Source: Carpediemonas membranifera (Eukaryota; Fornicata). From it: 64,000 nt of DNA. How positions within the stretch are numbered: position 1 is the first letter of the stretch; each line of letters begins with the position of its first letter. The translations under genes and the position numbers were made by a program. The DNA lies in the NCBI GenBank assembly GCA_019828565.1, contig JAHDYR010000038.1, positions 1,240,001 through 1,304,000 on the forward strand, in the 5' to 3' direction. Of the stretch, positions 9,650 to 20,604 are shown one piece after another. The notes beneath the pieces are model-generated. The model was not told the DNA's origin and ran no database searches. It saw only the letters and a program-made list of their open reading frames with translations.

Positions 9650-10873
9650 TTACAGTGGCTTGCCCAAAAGAGACCTGGCGATGTCTCTCTGGACCGCGGG
9701 GTGCTGGCGGATGCCATTGCCGGTGTACGCCAGCAGGCTCTTCGCGGAGCGCCAGTTCCCCAGTGCCATCAGCACGTGCTCAGGAGTGCCGGCGACGGCG
9801 AGCTCGGTCGCCGCGCCCTTTCTGAAGCTGTGCCAAGTGACGGAGTCGCCAAACACTGCTGCGATCCAGCGCCTCATTGCGCCTTCTGACAGCCCCTCTG
9901 TCTTGCTGATCGTGTCTCCGTTGACCTTCCTCCATAGTGAATCCGTGTCGCGCTTCGTGGCCAAGTTGACCCAAAGCTGGAGCGCCTTCGCGATGTTGAA
10001 TGAGTCAAAGGTGGCGTTGACCACGAGCTTCTTCACCGCTGTGGTAGTCTTGGTGCGTGCCATGAACAGCGTCGCGTCGCCCTCTGGGCTGAACGTCACG
10101 TCTCCCCTCGTCAGAGTGAAGATTTCCTTGCCGCGGCTGACAGTTTGGAAGCAGAGTGCGGCGAACAAGACCGCCTGGAACGTCTTCGGATCTTGTTTCC
10201 AACGTCGGAAACCCGACCGGATTATGTCGCTCGTCACCGGTCGAGCCCCGCCAGTCAGTCTGGTGGTGGATGCTACGTTGCGGACTGATCGAATGATCTC
10301 GCTGCTGTCCTGCGGGGGGGTCCAGTCGCAGATCAGTGGGGCCACTTTGCAAATCCAGTGTCCCTTCTTGCCGATCGTGTCGGGCCCCGAGGTCTTGGCT
10401 TCGCTCATGAGGTGCTGCCTGAGCTGCGCCGCGTGTGATAGCGTGGTGTCTCTCGACGCGTTGAACTTGACGAGGTAGCCCGCGACTGCCCTGCGTGACG
10501 CCTCTAGGCTCAGATGTGAGAGCCTGTCGTGGTGGAGGAGGAACTCGAAGTCCTGATGATCATCGCGATGAGCCTTATCCTGCCCCTCTCGGCCAGCCGC
10601 GACAGCTCGGAGTCCGACAGAAGATCTTGGTTCACTCTGAAGTACATCTTGGGAACTGATGAGAGGGCTAGCAAGCGGCGGAGTTCTGGTGACGGGATGT
10701 CCGGAGTCACTATTATCGCAGCTGACCTCCACGTCTGAGGGGATCCAGTCTGGGTCGGCGACCGAATCGTCCGAATATGCAGATATGTCGCTGGAATCAT
10801 CGCTACTGGAGGAGCTGCGAAGACTCTCATCCCCGTCCAGTCCCGAGACAGGCCGTGTTCTGCGAGAGTCCAT
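9650..10873 (-). CDS. tyrosine recombinase of DIRS-like element 2
   Basis: The C-terminal ~250 residues form a tyrosine recombinase catalytic domain: Arg in VSRGKE, H-x-x-R in TWHSFRKG, Trp in GNWRS and Tyr in LLAYTG. The N-terminal ~120 residues are acidic and Ser/Asp-rich (low complexity). The start is set at the Met at 10,873 because sequence upstream in this frame is antisense-like to pol coding; the true start could differ. The gene overlaps the last 360 bp of the RT-RNase H gene in a different frame. It would insert the circular cDNA. All catalytic residues are intact. Confidence 0.8.
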   Translation of the reverse strand: MDSRRTRPVSGLDGDESLRSSSSSDDSSDISAYSDDSVADPDWIPSDVEVSCDNSDSGHPVTRTPPLASPLISSQDVLQSEPRSSVGLRAVAAGREGQDKAHRDDHQDFEFLLHHDRLSHLSLEASRRAVAGYLVKFNASRDTTLSHAAQLRQHLMSEAKTSGPDTIGKKGHWICKVAPLICDWTPPQDSSEIIRSVRNVASTTRLTGGARPVTSDIIRSGFRRWKQDPKTFQAVLFAALCFQTVSRGKEIFTLTRGDVTFSPEGDATLFMARTKTTTAVKKLVVNATFDSFNIAKALQLWVNLATKRDTDSLWRKVNGDTISKTEGLSEGAMRRWIAAVFGDSVTWHSFRKGAATELAVAGTPEHVLMALGNWRSAKSLLAYTGNGIRQHPAVQRDIARSLLGKPL

Positions 10874-12412
10874 CCGTGCTGAGCGAATCCTGGGAGGGCC
10901 AGGCGGCGAGTGGGAGCGGCGGTCGCGTCGACCTGCACTGGTCCCCAGTTGCGCTGGATTCGCTCGAGGACTGAACGCGGGGTCGACCACTCGAGCTTCA
11001 TGAACCGGCTCAGCCTGTCCGGCTCCACGTTGAGGTGTCCTGCGATGTGAAGACATCGAGCCACGAGGTTTCTGCTGTCGAGGTGTTGTTGCAGCTCGTG
11101 GAGTAGGCTCATGACTGTCTGGTCTGCTCTTGTCGATCCGCCCTTGTTGACCCACGAGACTACGGCCGAGTTGTCGCAGAAAACTGTCAGGGTGCGCACC
11201 TGCGGCTGTGGAGAGATGAGTTCGATGCCCCGAACGACTGCGAAAAGCTCCTTTGTGCAGATGTGGGCGTTCACTATGTGCGGGGGGAAGTGCCCATGCG
11301 CCGATCTGTTGTTCTCTCCGAGGTATACTCTGGCCCCCCAGCCGAAGCTGGATGCGTCGGACGCCACTGTCATCTCCAGGGAGCCTGTCATGTCCCAGAG
11401 GGCCCTGAGCTCGATAAATGACTTGGCTGGGCGCTGCTGCAGCAGTGAGACCCACTGGGCGAGCTCTTGCTTGAGGGCTGCATCCAAAGGTACTCTGCCT
11501 CTCGGCTGTCTTGCTTGCAACGGCCGCAGCTTGAGCTGTGCTGCATGCGCTGCGGAAGCGAAGAAGGAGAGACGCCCTAGGATCTTGGAGTAGTCGACGG
11601 CGCTGATGGAGTCGCTCTCCAACGCGGATATCAACGTCTGCTGATACTTGCGCGCCTTGTCGCTGGAAAGGCGCACTGAAGTGTTCTCCGTATTGATGAG
11701 GAGGCCGAGGTACTCCAAGCAGCGTGTAGGCTGAAGAATACACTTGTCCAGCCCCGGAATGAGGCCGAGGGAGCGCATGAGCTCGAGGGCCTCGTGTGTT
11801 GCCCATGCCAGGTGCTCCTTGCGCGCAGACGATAGGTAGGAAGTCGTCTAGATACACGCAAACGTGGATCTGGAGGCGCCTGGCGATGATCTTTGCGGCC
11901 TGGATGGTTATTGTCTGAAAGTAGAACGGAGCCGCGGTCCAACCGAAGGGGAGTCCAGTGTAGCAGAATGTCTCGCCCTCCGGAGTGACCACGCCCAGAA
12001 GTGTCCTGTCCTGCTCCCTGACTGGGACTTGAGAGTACCCCGAGCGGAGGTCGATCTTCGTCATCCAGTCCCCGGCCGTGAGCGTCGCCAAAGCACGTTT
12101 GATGCCGAAGAGGCGGAAGACTCGGGTCTCCTCCGTCACGGTGTTGAGTTCTCGGAGGTCGTGTATTACTCGGATGTCGTCCGAGCCTTTCGAAACAGGG
12201 AAGATCGGGGCCGAATGGCGGAGGGACTGCAGGGTCGTTCTGCGGAGAATGCCCTCGTTCAACAGCTGTTGGAGCTTGGCCCGAACACGTGGGTCCAGTC
12301 GCGTCTGTGGTGCGGCCGCCGACGGAGGCGCGGTCAGTGATATTGGAACGCCGTCTCTGAGAAGGCTGACGACGTGCTCTGAGGCGCCGAAGCGCTCCCA
12401 GAGTCGCCACAC
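10510..12412 (-). pseudogene. RT-RNase H of DIRS-like element 2 (one frameshift)
   Basis: The N-terminal part carries RT motifs in order: the IRVIHDLRELN block, KIDLRSGYSQVPV (motif A), GLPFGWTAAPF and the catalytic YLDDFLP. A one-base shift near 11,840 then moves the remainder to another frame, where it continues (starting ...HLAWATHEALELM) through the thumb and an RNase H domain with ASDASSFGWG, CTKELFAVV, VFCDNSAVVSW and HLNVEPDRLSR, ending at 10,510. The homologous copy at 13,412-14,300 reads through this position without a shift, so the shift is a lesion of this copy rather than a conserved programmed event. Confidence 0.8.
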
Positions 12413-12447
12413 GTCGCCAGTTATCGATGGGAAGAGGTGGTTCTCGG

Positions 12448-13029
12448 TTAGTTTGACTGCCGGTTGCGACCGCGAGAGCTGCCGCCTCGGCCCCCGCCTC
12501 CCGGAGGCTGAAACTTGTCGCCCTTTCGCTTGGCTCCGTGAATCTTAGACTTGAGCTCGAAGGACTCGATCTGGGACTCGTCGAGGGTTCCTTTGTCCGC
12601 GATGGCCTTCCATACCTGGTTCTGAAAGTAGGTGACTGTGACGTCGTTGTAATCTTCATCCTTCATCATCAGAGCTCTACGCCGGGCGGAGAGGAGGGGG
12701 GAAAGACGCTTGAGGAGTTTCGTGTCTGTAGAAGAGGTGAGGATCGTTTGAACCTTCCGAAGGAACTTCGCCTCCTCCAGAAGAGGGCGCTTCTTCGGCA
12801 GCTCGGTCATGGCCTCAATGTATGAAAGGGAAGCCATGATGGGGTCTTGTTCATCTTCTTCAAACGCCAGTTCCTCGTGGAAATCCGCTTCAGATTCGGC
12901 GCTTGCGGCGGCCATCCTCTCGAGGATCTTGGTGGATCTCTCCTGAGCTTTCTGCATCTCCTGCACCGTGGTACGCAGTTCTGCCACTTCCTCGGCCGTC
13001 GCAGCCACCGGCTGCGAATCGTTCGTCAT
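12448..13029 (-). CDS. gag-like protein of DIRS-like element 2
   Basis: About 193 aa from the Met at 13,029 (the frame is open upstream to 13,122). It has an N-terminal coiled-coil-like segment, an acidic stretch (EEDEQDP), the central EEAKFLRKV block with RRRALMMKDEDY, and a Gly/Arg-rich, RNA-binding-like C-terminus (PPGGGGRGGSSRGR). It shares this layout with the gag-like genes of elements 0 and 3 and sits just before pol. Likely the RNA-binding structural protein of the element; no finger motif is visible. Confidence 0.55.
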   Translation of the reverse strand: MTNDSQPVAATAEEVAELRTTVQEMQKAQERSTKILERMAAASAESEADFHEELAFEEDEQDPIMASLSYIEAMTELPKKRPLLEEAKFLRKVQTILTSSTDTKLLKRLSPLLSARRRALMMKDEDYNDVTVTYFQNQVWKAIADKGTLDESQIESFELKSKIHGAKRKGDKFQPPGGGGRGGSSRGRNRQSN

Positions 13030-13411
13030 CTGGCCGCATAAACTGCGCCGACCAATCTTGACCAATGACGCGGGCATCCGGCGATTGCCGGCCTCGCCCA
13101 CGTCCCGTCGCCCTTGCGACAATGAGCTGGGGTACTACCCTACCCAAGGGGGGTTGGACATTTATCTCTTATCTGTCCGGCGGTCTCTTCCGCCATTTCT
13201 CTTGGCCTGACTCCATTTTCAGTCGATTGCGCCATCGATTCTCCCGGATCGAATCACCTCGATTCGTATCCGAAACTGCCACCAGATTCAACCTCTTAGC
13301 ACGGCGACCCGGTCCCGCTGGGGTCTCGCCCGCGCCTCGGCACTCCAGGGTGCCCGTGAGCTCATGTGAAACTCCACTCTTTGCGGTCGTTGGCTAGAGT
13401 ATCCTAGCATC

Positions 13412-14390
13412 CTAACTCATATCCAAATGGGGGGGAATAATATTTACTCGGATTTCCTGTCTCTCCGCGTAAATATTCAGCGTCTTCTTTCGTTTCCCGC
13501 GTTCCTCGCGAGACGAGGCAGGTCCGTCGGCTCTGTGGGCGGATGTCGCGAAGAAGGACAGCTTGCCGACCAGCTTCGCCCAGTTCTCCGCCTTCATGCG
13601 GCGTTGAGCGAGGGCGTCGGTAATGCACGCTTGGTATTTCTCCGCCTTGTCGACTGGAAGGCGAAGGGTCTGGTCTGCCGAGTTCAGAAGCAGACCAAGG
13701 AACTCGATGCACTGGCAAGGAACCAGAATGCACTTCTCTAGAGATGGTATTAGTCCGAGGGCGTCCAGAGTTTGCATGGCCCGTGGTAGCTCTGCTTTGA
13801 GGTGGGCCTGGCTCTCGGCGGAAGGAAGAAAGTCGTCTAGGTATACGTTGACTGTCACGTGGTGCCGCAGGGCGATTACCTTCGCTGCCTGGATCATGGT
13901 GGACTGGAAAAAGAAGGGTGCCGCCGTCCACCCGAATCCGAGGGTGCGGTAGCGAAATGCTCGCCCGTCTGGAAGTACGATCCCCAGGAGAGGCTTGTCG
14001 CTGTCCTTGATGCCGAGCTGTGAATATCCAGACCGGAGGTCTATCTTGGCCATCCAGGCATTCTTGCTGAGCGTGTTGATGGCCCGTCTGATGCCGAAGA
14101 GTCGGAAGGAGCGACGTTCTTTCGAGACGCGGTTGAGACGCGTGAGGTTGTGTATTACACGAATGTCCTGCCCCTTGGCCACGGCGAACAGAGGGGCGCT
14201 GTGGCGAAGTTCTGAAAGTCGTGTCGGCTCGATGATACCATCTTCCTGCATCTTGGAGAGTTTGGGTAAGATACGCGGGTCGATCGAGTTTTGTGGACGC
14301 GCCGGAGGGGGGAGGATGTGTGAGCTCGACCGGGATCCCTTCTCTGATCCAGCCCACGACTTGCTGAGAGGCCTTGAATCTTTCCCACAC
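13412..14390 (-). pseudogene. RT of DIRS-like element 3, 3'-truncated and frameshifted
   Basis: Begins with a short lead homologous to the pol start of element 2 (MWERFKASQQVV...). A one-base shift within a run of six G's near 14,300 changes frame, and the RT continues with IRVIHNLTRLN, KIDLRSGYSQLGI, LGFGWTAAPF and the catalytic YLDDFLPS, up to a KLSFFATSAHR motif at the RT/RNase H border. Homology stops near 13,520, so the RNase H and recombinase genes are missing. The residues after the break are unrelated. Confidence 0.8.
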
Positions 14391-14419
14391 CCACCATCGC
14401 TTTTGAGTGGAGGGAAAGG

Positions 14420-14905
14420 CTAGGACCTCGAGCGGCGGCCGTTGTGGCCGCCCTCCGGTTGAAAATTACGCCTCTTGCGCTTACCTTTCATCTTGGCGCG
14501 GGCTATGATGGCGTCGATGTCTAGCTCTGACTCAATGACGGATGCCTTGAGGGCAGCAGCTGCATAGTCGGTTGCCGCGTCATCGTAATCGTCCTTGAGG
14601 AGCAGTAGCTTATAGCGGCCGAGGAGTCGGAGGCGAAGTGTGTTGGCATCGAGCATGTCGGTGGCGATGTCCCTTAGAAGCTCTTTGATGAATCTGGCTT
14701 CATCGCGGGGACCAAAGCGTTGCGGAAGTTCTAAATCGGCGAGCGTGTTGTGGAATGAGCGGTTTCTTGCATTGACTGGCTCGTCGTAATCGGGCCCCTG
14801 CGCGATGTTCGCTTCAACCGAAGCTAAACGGCCAGAAAGCTCGCCTAGAACCCTTAGTATCTCCTCTTGTTGCGGATTGGGCGTGCCCGTGTCTTCTTCG
14901 GGCAT
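14420..14905 (-). CDS. gag-like protein of DIRS-like element 3
   Basis: 161 aa from the Met at 14,905 (open upstream to 15,004). A coiled-coil-like N-terminal region (residues ~12-35) is followed by the DEARFIKELL block, KLLLLKDDYDDAATDY, and a highly basic C-terminus (KMKGKRKRRNF...RRSRS). It matches the layout of the gag-like proteins of elements 0 and 2. Start choice is uncertain. Confidence 0.55.
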   Translation of the reverse strand: MPEEDTGTPNPQQEEILRVLGELSGRLASVEANIAQGPDYDEPVNARNRSFHNTLADLELPQRFGPRDEARFIKELLRDIATDMLDANTLRLRLLGRYKLLLLKDDYDDAATDYAAAALKASVIESELDIDAIIARAKMKGKRKRRNFQPEGGHNGRRSRS

Positions 14906-15032
14906 CTTTCGAATTCTGCCATATCCTGCACATCTGGTCGAATCAATCCAACGATCAATAGTCTCCGGCCCGCGCTCCCCGCGGGACCCTCCGACCCTCA
15001 GCACCCCGGGTGCCCTGGTCGAGTGCTGCTCA

Positions 15033-15630
15033 CTCCGACTCGGTCGTCGATGGCGCTCTCGCGGCTTACTGCGTTAAACGGCGTAAAGGAACACGGTTTG
15101 CGTTCACTTTGAGCAGCAGCGCGCATCTGAGCACCAAGGCTCGATTTTGCGCAATTTCACGCATCCACTCGCACAAAACGTACCAAAACTCCTTGAAAGG
15201 AGCTACTTCTCCGCAAAAGACAACGAAAGTAACCAAGGTGAGATCAAAGCAGCGAAATGTTGTGGTATTCCCGTTCTTACTCACTCACAATGTCCTGCCC
15301 AGCAGCAGCCGCGCGTTCGCGAGCAGCTTGGGCTTGTGCCAGCCAATCCACGATGGCTCTGCACTGCCACTTCCAATTGGCAACGAAAACCCGGTCCACG
15401 AGACGATCCTTGGCCGCGTTGTCCAGCAGCTTCATCTCGACCAGCCTCTCTGGCCAGGGCACACCGCCAGCCTTCCAGGGCGCGCAACGGCCGCTCGAAC
15501 TGACAACAGCAGGCACCATATCAACGTTGAAGTGCTGATACTGCTTCACCTTATCAGCCCGCGCGTCGGAGACGTAGTCCGAGCAGACGATGTCAATGAC
15601 GGGTTTCACACCGCCCTCGTCGGGCCTGAC
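15033..15630 (-). mobile_element. LINE-A copy 3, short 3' fragment
   Basis: The last ~600 bp of LINE-A, nearly identical to copies 1 and 2, encoding only the C-terminal half of the RLE (from VRPDEGGVKPVIDIV to the end, 15,277-15,630). The terminal ~15 bp present in the other copies (CTTTGCGGTCGTTG) is missing and no tRNA-derived duplication is visible. So this copy did not land in the usual site or its edges were lost. Confidence 0.8.
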
Positions 15631-15681
15631 ACATGAGTATCTCCAGAGTATCTCCCGGGAGACTCTAGCCATTCTTACAGT

Positions 15682-17346
15682 ATGATTCCAGCTATCTCCA
15701 CCACCAACTGGTCAAGGTTTGTCGACTGGCTGGACGCCACCAAGCCTGATGCCCATCCCCAGCCCTCTCCTACCCCTCCCTCGTCATTTACCTCCCCCTG
15801 GTCCTGGGAGGCCGCCATCTCTCAAGCCGCGGGGCAGAGGCCCCCCATTGGTCCGAAGATAGCACTCAACGGCAGACCAGGGCCAATTTTTGCCATGTTT
15901 GGTCTTGACCTCACACCTCTGCTAGACCTATCGTCCTTCATATGCTCTATGGAGCTTCACCAAGCCTAGCATCATCCTCTCTGTCAAAACAGTACCTTGA
16001 ATGGGGTGGTGGTTTAACCCCTCCTATCAGAAAACCTGCACCCTCTCCGACTGCAGACGACAGCATTCTCCCTTGCCTCAAGACTCCTGGAAGGAAAAGA
16101 AAGGCCCCATCAACCCCTTTAGTGCCAGTATACAACATATCTGACCTCTCGCCAGAAGAGGAAGAGCCCCCTAGCCTCCATGTAGTGATTGAGGAGGCAA
16201 TCAAGTTCCTACGATCTCCCAAAGCGCACTACTTCCCCCCTAACAAGCCCCAATCTTCTAACCCACTGACCGGGCCCGGCCCTTTCATGCATGTACCGGT
16301 ACACATGGATAGAGATTGCGGTCTGCACTCCCTGGCAATATGCACAGGTCGCTCCGTCACCATCTCACGCTCTCAAGCCCTGCAGGATATTCTATCAGCA
16401 CTCTCCTCCGGACTTCAGCCCTCTCCCAGGCTGAGAGCCACAATACACAAACTGCGAATCTCACCAGTCGAAGGGGAAGCTGCCTATCTCTCATACGATA
16501 ATCTGGCTATACTGGCGGCAGTATACGGCCTCAATTTAATCATCATATCAGACGTCTCAGCCCATGAGAAATGCTTTCTTTTTGAGCGCCTCTTCGGTCA
16601 ATGGGGTAAAAACTTCATTCGATGCCTTAAGGGCGTTCTTCGTCAGTGGTTATGCCATCATCCACCACAAAAGAGTGCACTACGAGCCCCTTCTTGCCAA
16701 CGATCTGGTTTCCGCAGCCACCAGTCTCAATGGCGCCACCTTCGGGCCAACAGGCACCAACTATATCATCATTCTCGACTTCGAAGCGGCTGGATACGCG
16801 GTAGACCATCACCACCATGGTGCTGCCAGGTGTTTCCCAGTGGAGGCTGGAGCAACCCTTCTCCGCAAAGGTGTGGAGCCAGGCACAGACATCCCTATGT
16901 GGGACATCGAAGGCATTCATTGGGGACCCATAGACGTGGATTTCCCGGCAAATCTCATGAGATCCGCCCTTGTACAGTCATGCACAATTCATGGATGCCC
17001 CCCCTTCTCGTTCAAGATACATCCGGAGGCCAATGGACACCCTTACCACTTCCCCTCACCTCGAGCCTGGCTTCAGCAGCTTGCTAACATTATGAGACAG
17101 CTGCCTACTTGTGTCCTTGTAGCTAAGGATCCGCGCATGGAGAATGCAGTCATCCACTCCCATGCTGCGCCGGAGGACCTATCAACCCTGGGCAGGGTGC
17201 ATGACCTGGCGGAGCTTGAGTCGATCGACCGCCGACTGTTCGCTGGCATGGCATCCTACATCGAGACATCCTCGTTCTCATCCAGAATGGACACTGCGCA
17301 GGCCCTTACCTGGATCAAAGCACCATGCCTTCCCAACGGGCAGTAA
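15682..17346 (+). pseudogene. LINE-B ORF1: OTU-like protease and MAEL-like (DnaQ-type) domain, frameshifted
   Basis: Three open segments (15,682-15,969; 15,942-~16,640; ~16,564-17,346) make one protein once shifts near 15,950 and 16,620 are allowed. After a Pro/Ser-rich N-terminus comes an OTU-like region: candidate Cys in HMDRDCGLHSL (16,302-16,334), a DNLAILAAVYGLNLIII block and a candidate catalytic His in HHKRVHYEPLL. It is followed (16,750-17,140) by a MAEL-like stretch: IIILDFEA (D-x-E), FPVEAG, GIHWGP, YHFPSP and CVLVAKDPRMENAV. This parallels residue for residue the order seen in LINE-C ORF1. A stop at 17,344-17,346 is followed in the same frame by a CDHH...HC string that could be the MAEL zinc-binding end. 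The OTU call is moderate. The MAEL call rests on similarity to LINE-C and on the family pattern as I know it. Confidence 0.5.
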
Positions 17347-17359
17347 GTCATACGAAGCG

Positions 17360-18484
17360 ATGACAAGAAGCAACTTTGTGATCACCACTCGACATCAGGG
17401 AGACTGGGCATGGTTCAACCCTCTCGAGGCCCTTCGAGACATTGCAGCAGAAAGGCTAGCCTGTCACAGCCCTGCTACACTTGAGGAATCCTTTATCACC
17501 CCGGTCCAAGTCCAGGAGGGAGACATCTCCTTTGCAAACCTGCTCACCGCTCTAGAGGTCTTTTGGCAGGCCCCGCCTGCGTCCCAGCTCCCACAATCAG
17601 TGGCAGAGCTGATGACTATGAGAGCACCCCCGGCTTACAACACGGGCAATAACATTGTCCGCTCGTACAGAGCCCCCCGCTTCTGGTTCTTAGTCCCCAG
17701 GGAGGGCAACCATCCACGACTCAGACGTGTCAGACCCTCGGTCTCTCGCTCGGCCAAGCCCGACTTCTTAGCCAATGTTGAGCGCGCGAGAGAGCAAAGA
17801 GTTGCTCTGTCCCATGACCTCACAAAAACGATGGACACGCTACATGCTTCACGTGCCAATGACGTGCAGTGGCCATCAATTTCTGTCCGCGGAGCGGCCC
17901 CTGCGGGTCCTGCTCCCCCCAGGCGCATCACTCCCACTACTGTCCGACAACGAGATGGACGCAGGCACAGGCCGGTAAATGGCCTTCTCTGTTCCTGGAA
18001 TGTCACTTCACTCAACACGCGAAAGCTCGCCTTATGTCACTCCATTCAAGCGGACATCATAGTTATCCAGGAGCACTGGTGGCGCGCCATCACTCCAGAG
18101 AGTGCAACAGCTTCTGATTTCACCTTTGTTTTCCATAAAGTTCCAACTGGAGAAGTGAAACACCTAGGGGTAGGCTTCCTCTTGCACAACGACATAGCCA
18201 AGCACTGTGAGTATGTTCGAGGTCAGCCTCACTCGCCCCGCCTCCTGCAAATTGATGTCGGATGTACACTCAACAGTCCCTCGCGCAAAGTCAAGCTGCG
18301 GCTCATGTCTATCTACACCCCGTGTGCAGGGAAAGAAGAAAGGGAGTCCTTCCATGAGCTTCTTCGCAATGCCATTAGCCTAGCACAACAGGCTGGCTTG
18401 CACACTGTTCTCATGGGAGACTTAAATACCAATGCAGATACCCCTCCACAATCTGGACAGCTACTCTCAGCCTGGGCAACCTGA
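17360..18484 (+). pseudogene. LINE-B ORF2 N-terminal part: apurinic/apyrimidinic endonuclease domain
   Basis: The C-terminal ~165 residues form an exonuclease III/APE-like endonuclease: LLCSWNVTSLN, IIVIQEHWW (catalytic Glu), LMSIYTPCAG and VLMGDLNTNAD (Asp/Asn). It ends with a stop at 18,484, where a shift moves on to the RT frame; the last APE motif (SGHRTITPKLPI, normally S-D-H) is already in that next frame. The ~200 residues before the APE domain are of unknown function. This enzyme nicks target DNA to prime reverse transcription. Confidence 0.75.
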
Positions 18485-20604
18485 TGCTACTCCATACGGA
18501 CAATCCCAGCTTCAGTGACAGGTATCTAGACGCTTTCGCGGTGCCCTCATCCCTCATCGTCGGCTCCATGGATAGACCGTTTGCTACTGAGATAGAGCCA
18601 TCAGGACACCGAACCATTACTCCTAAGCTCCCAATAGTCAACTTCTTCAAACTTGCAGAGCCTCCACTATCTCTGCTCAGAGCCATTCCGAGCATTCAAG
18701 CGATGGCAAAACGCTGCGGGAGTCGCCTCGTAGACGACATCCGCTCCGCCACTACGGTAGACGAGGCGGTCGGCCTGCTAGGAAAGACTCTCCGGCAGTG
18801 GAGCAAAAAGAAGGTCAGCACTCCCACTCAGGTCAATCAGAGCCAAAGCATCACGCACCACTCAGTGACTACTGGCCTTGATGATGGTACCACCCCGGAC
18901 GAGCTGTTCCGACTAATACGCATGGAACAGAACAGTGCAGAGTCCACCTGTTCTCATCCAAAGAAGATGGCAGGTCCCTTTGCCCCACAGTGTGCCATCT
19001 CCTCTGCAACTCTCTTGCAAGAGCTGTCACTATCGATTGCAAACGCCGAATCCTCTCTCAAAGCGCACTCACTCAACTCAAGAGATTCCTCTGAACACAT
19101 GAGGGTCTTCTCAGATGATTTCTTCAGGTATGTCAGGGGCAGGCTCAGGAAAGGAGCGGCTCGTCAGGGTAACTCCCAGGCAGACTTCATCTCACTGTTT
19201 AACAATGGAGTCCCAGCGGTCATCACAGTAGATGGACGCAATATCACTGATCCTCAAGCAGTTGCTGCGGCCTTTGAACGCCAATACTCAAGCGTATCCT
19301 CATCACCAAATGCTCCTGACCCCAGGCACGCCGCCTCAGATCTACCACCTTTCGAGATCTCCCCCCCCCCGGCCCTACATGCAGCATTGCGAAGGTCAAA
19401 GAACTCTGCGGCGGCAGGAGCGGATGGCCTGTCCCCGGGCATTTTCAAAGCGCACCCATCACTCACTGAAGCGCTCCGCAACATCCTACAAAGATGTGTC
19501 GATGAGGTTGCCACCCCACACCAGTGGCACCAGGCAACAGTGGTCCCTATTAAGAAGCAAGGAACGGAGGACAAACCCCCAGCTTCGTATCGTCCGATAT
19601 CACTTCTCTCGTCATGTCACAAGATCTTAGGGTCAATCATTGTCGCAGAATTATCCCCAGTCAACCCACTTCCTCCAGAACAGTATGGGGCGCGCCCGGG
19701 CCGGTCAGCAGAGGATGCGCTGTGGGCAATTCATGGCGCCAGACTTGCCTTCTCAGCTACCTTTATAGCCACTCTGGAGATAGCGAAGGCTTTTGACAGA
19801 GTGCCCCGAAGGCGAGCACACGACAGGCTCAAGGGCCATCCTCGCCTCATTGAACTCCTCCGAGAGATGCACTCAAACACATCTCTTTCTCTCAAGGGCT
19901 CATCATCAGCAGCTACAACGAACTTAGGAGTCAGGCAAGGCTGCACCACCGCCCCTTTCCTCTTTGTTCAATACCTTTCAGATGTGCCACGACTGATCAG
20001 GCATCTCAGCACCCTCGACCGTGGCACACTTGACTCACTTGATCCGGACATGGACAAGCTGGAACAACTGGCGTCGAGTCTACCAGCGGACCATGTGCCG
20101 GTGTCAGTCCTTTACATGGATGACCTCACGCTCGTAGCCCCCTCCCTGGACCTTCTCATCCGAGCCCTCACAGCTGCATGGCTCATCATGGAAGCTCTTG
20201 AGCTCCAGCCCAACCACAAGACATGCTTTATTGCGGACTCCTCAGTCCAGTCAATCATAGTGAGAGGACACAGAGTCGAACAAAAGGACACTATCAAGCT
20301 CCTTGGCATCTGGTTTGACACATCCACATCATTCAACACGCACAACGATAGGACTTATGAGAAGATCCAAAAAGAAATTGCATGGCTCAAGTCCATCGGC
20401 ATATGCCACTCCCGCTTTGTGCATCACATTGTGGAGGTTTATGTGGTGCCGAAACTGACATACGCCTGGTCAGTGTGGGCTGGCCGCAAAGCCAGACGTG
20501 CATGAGTCAGCTGGCTTCTCTTGCCCTGCGCGTCAACAACACGGCCTCGCAAGCCAAATACTTTGAGCTTGGATGGCTTCATCCCTCGGTCATGCTGCTG
20601 GCTG
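18484..20604 (+). pseudogene. LINE-B ORF2 central part: reverse transcriptase
   Basis: Carries the LINE RT motifs: PASYRPISLLSSCHKI, EQYGARPGRSAEDAL, TLEIAKAFDRVP (motif A), GVRQGCTTAPFLF and the catalytic VLYMDDLTLVA. The thumb-like LLGIWFD follows. The frame ends at 20,505; coding continues in the next frame (SQLASLALRVNNTASQ... to LLAD, 20,604), where LINE-D interrupts it. Recovery of the protein at 30,998 and again at 39,778 shows that these are one gene. Confidence 0.8.

Larger units (their letters stand above)
9473..13400 (-). mobile_element. DIRS-like element 2, nearly complete
   Basis: On the minus strand this element carries, in order, a 5' leader (13,030-13,400), gag (12,448-13,029), RT-RNase H (10,510-12,412) and a tyrosine recombinase (9,650-10,873) that overlaps the end of pol in another frame, then about 175 bp of 3' sequence. 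The order and overlap are those of DIRS-like elements. The exact termini are uncertain; the leader end (13,310-13,360) resembles the leader end of element 3 (14,965-15,030). Confidence 0.75.
13401..15032 (-). mobile_element. DIRS-like element 3, 5' half
   Basis: Consists of leader (14,906-15,032), gag (14,420-14,905) and a truncated pol (13,412-14,390). It abuts the leader of element 2 on the left and a LINE-A fragment on the right. The short stretch 13,401-13,520 is unassigned. An 18-bp piece at 13,375-13,392 (ACTCTTTGCGGTCGTT) also occurs at the LINE-A 3' end and may be a remnant of one. Confidence 0.65.

Noticed and set aside
11800..11850. Programmed frameshift in DIRS pol
   Set aside because: The homologous position in element 3 reads through without a shift, so this is a lesion.
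13370..13420. A second tRNA-like sequence (GTTGGCTAGAGTATCC)
   Set aside because: No T arm or B box and no cloverleaf; only the short GTTGGCT match to the true tRNA.
15033..15630. This LINE-A piece as the missing 3' half of the A' element at 40,759
   Set aside because: It is near-identical to LINE-A copies 1 and 2, whereas A' is clearly diverged, and about 120 codons between the two pieces are absent; no duplication connects them.
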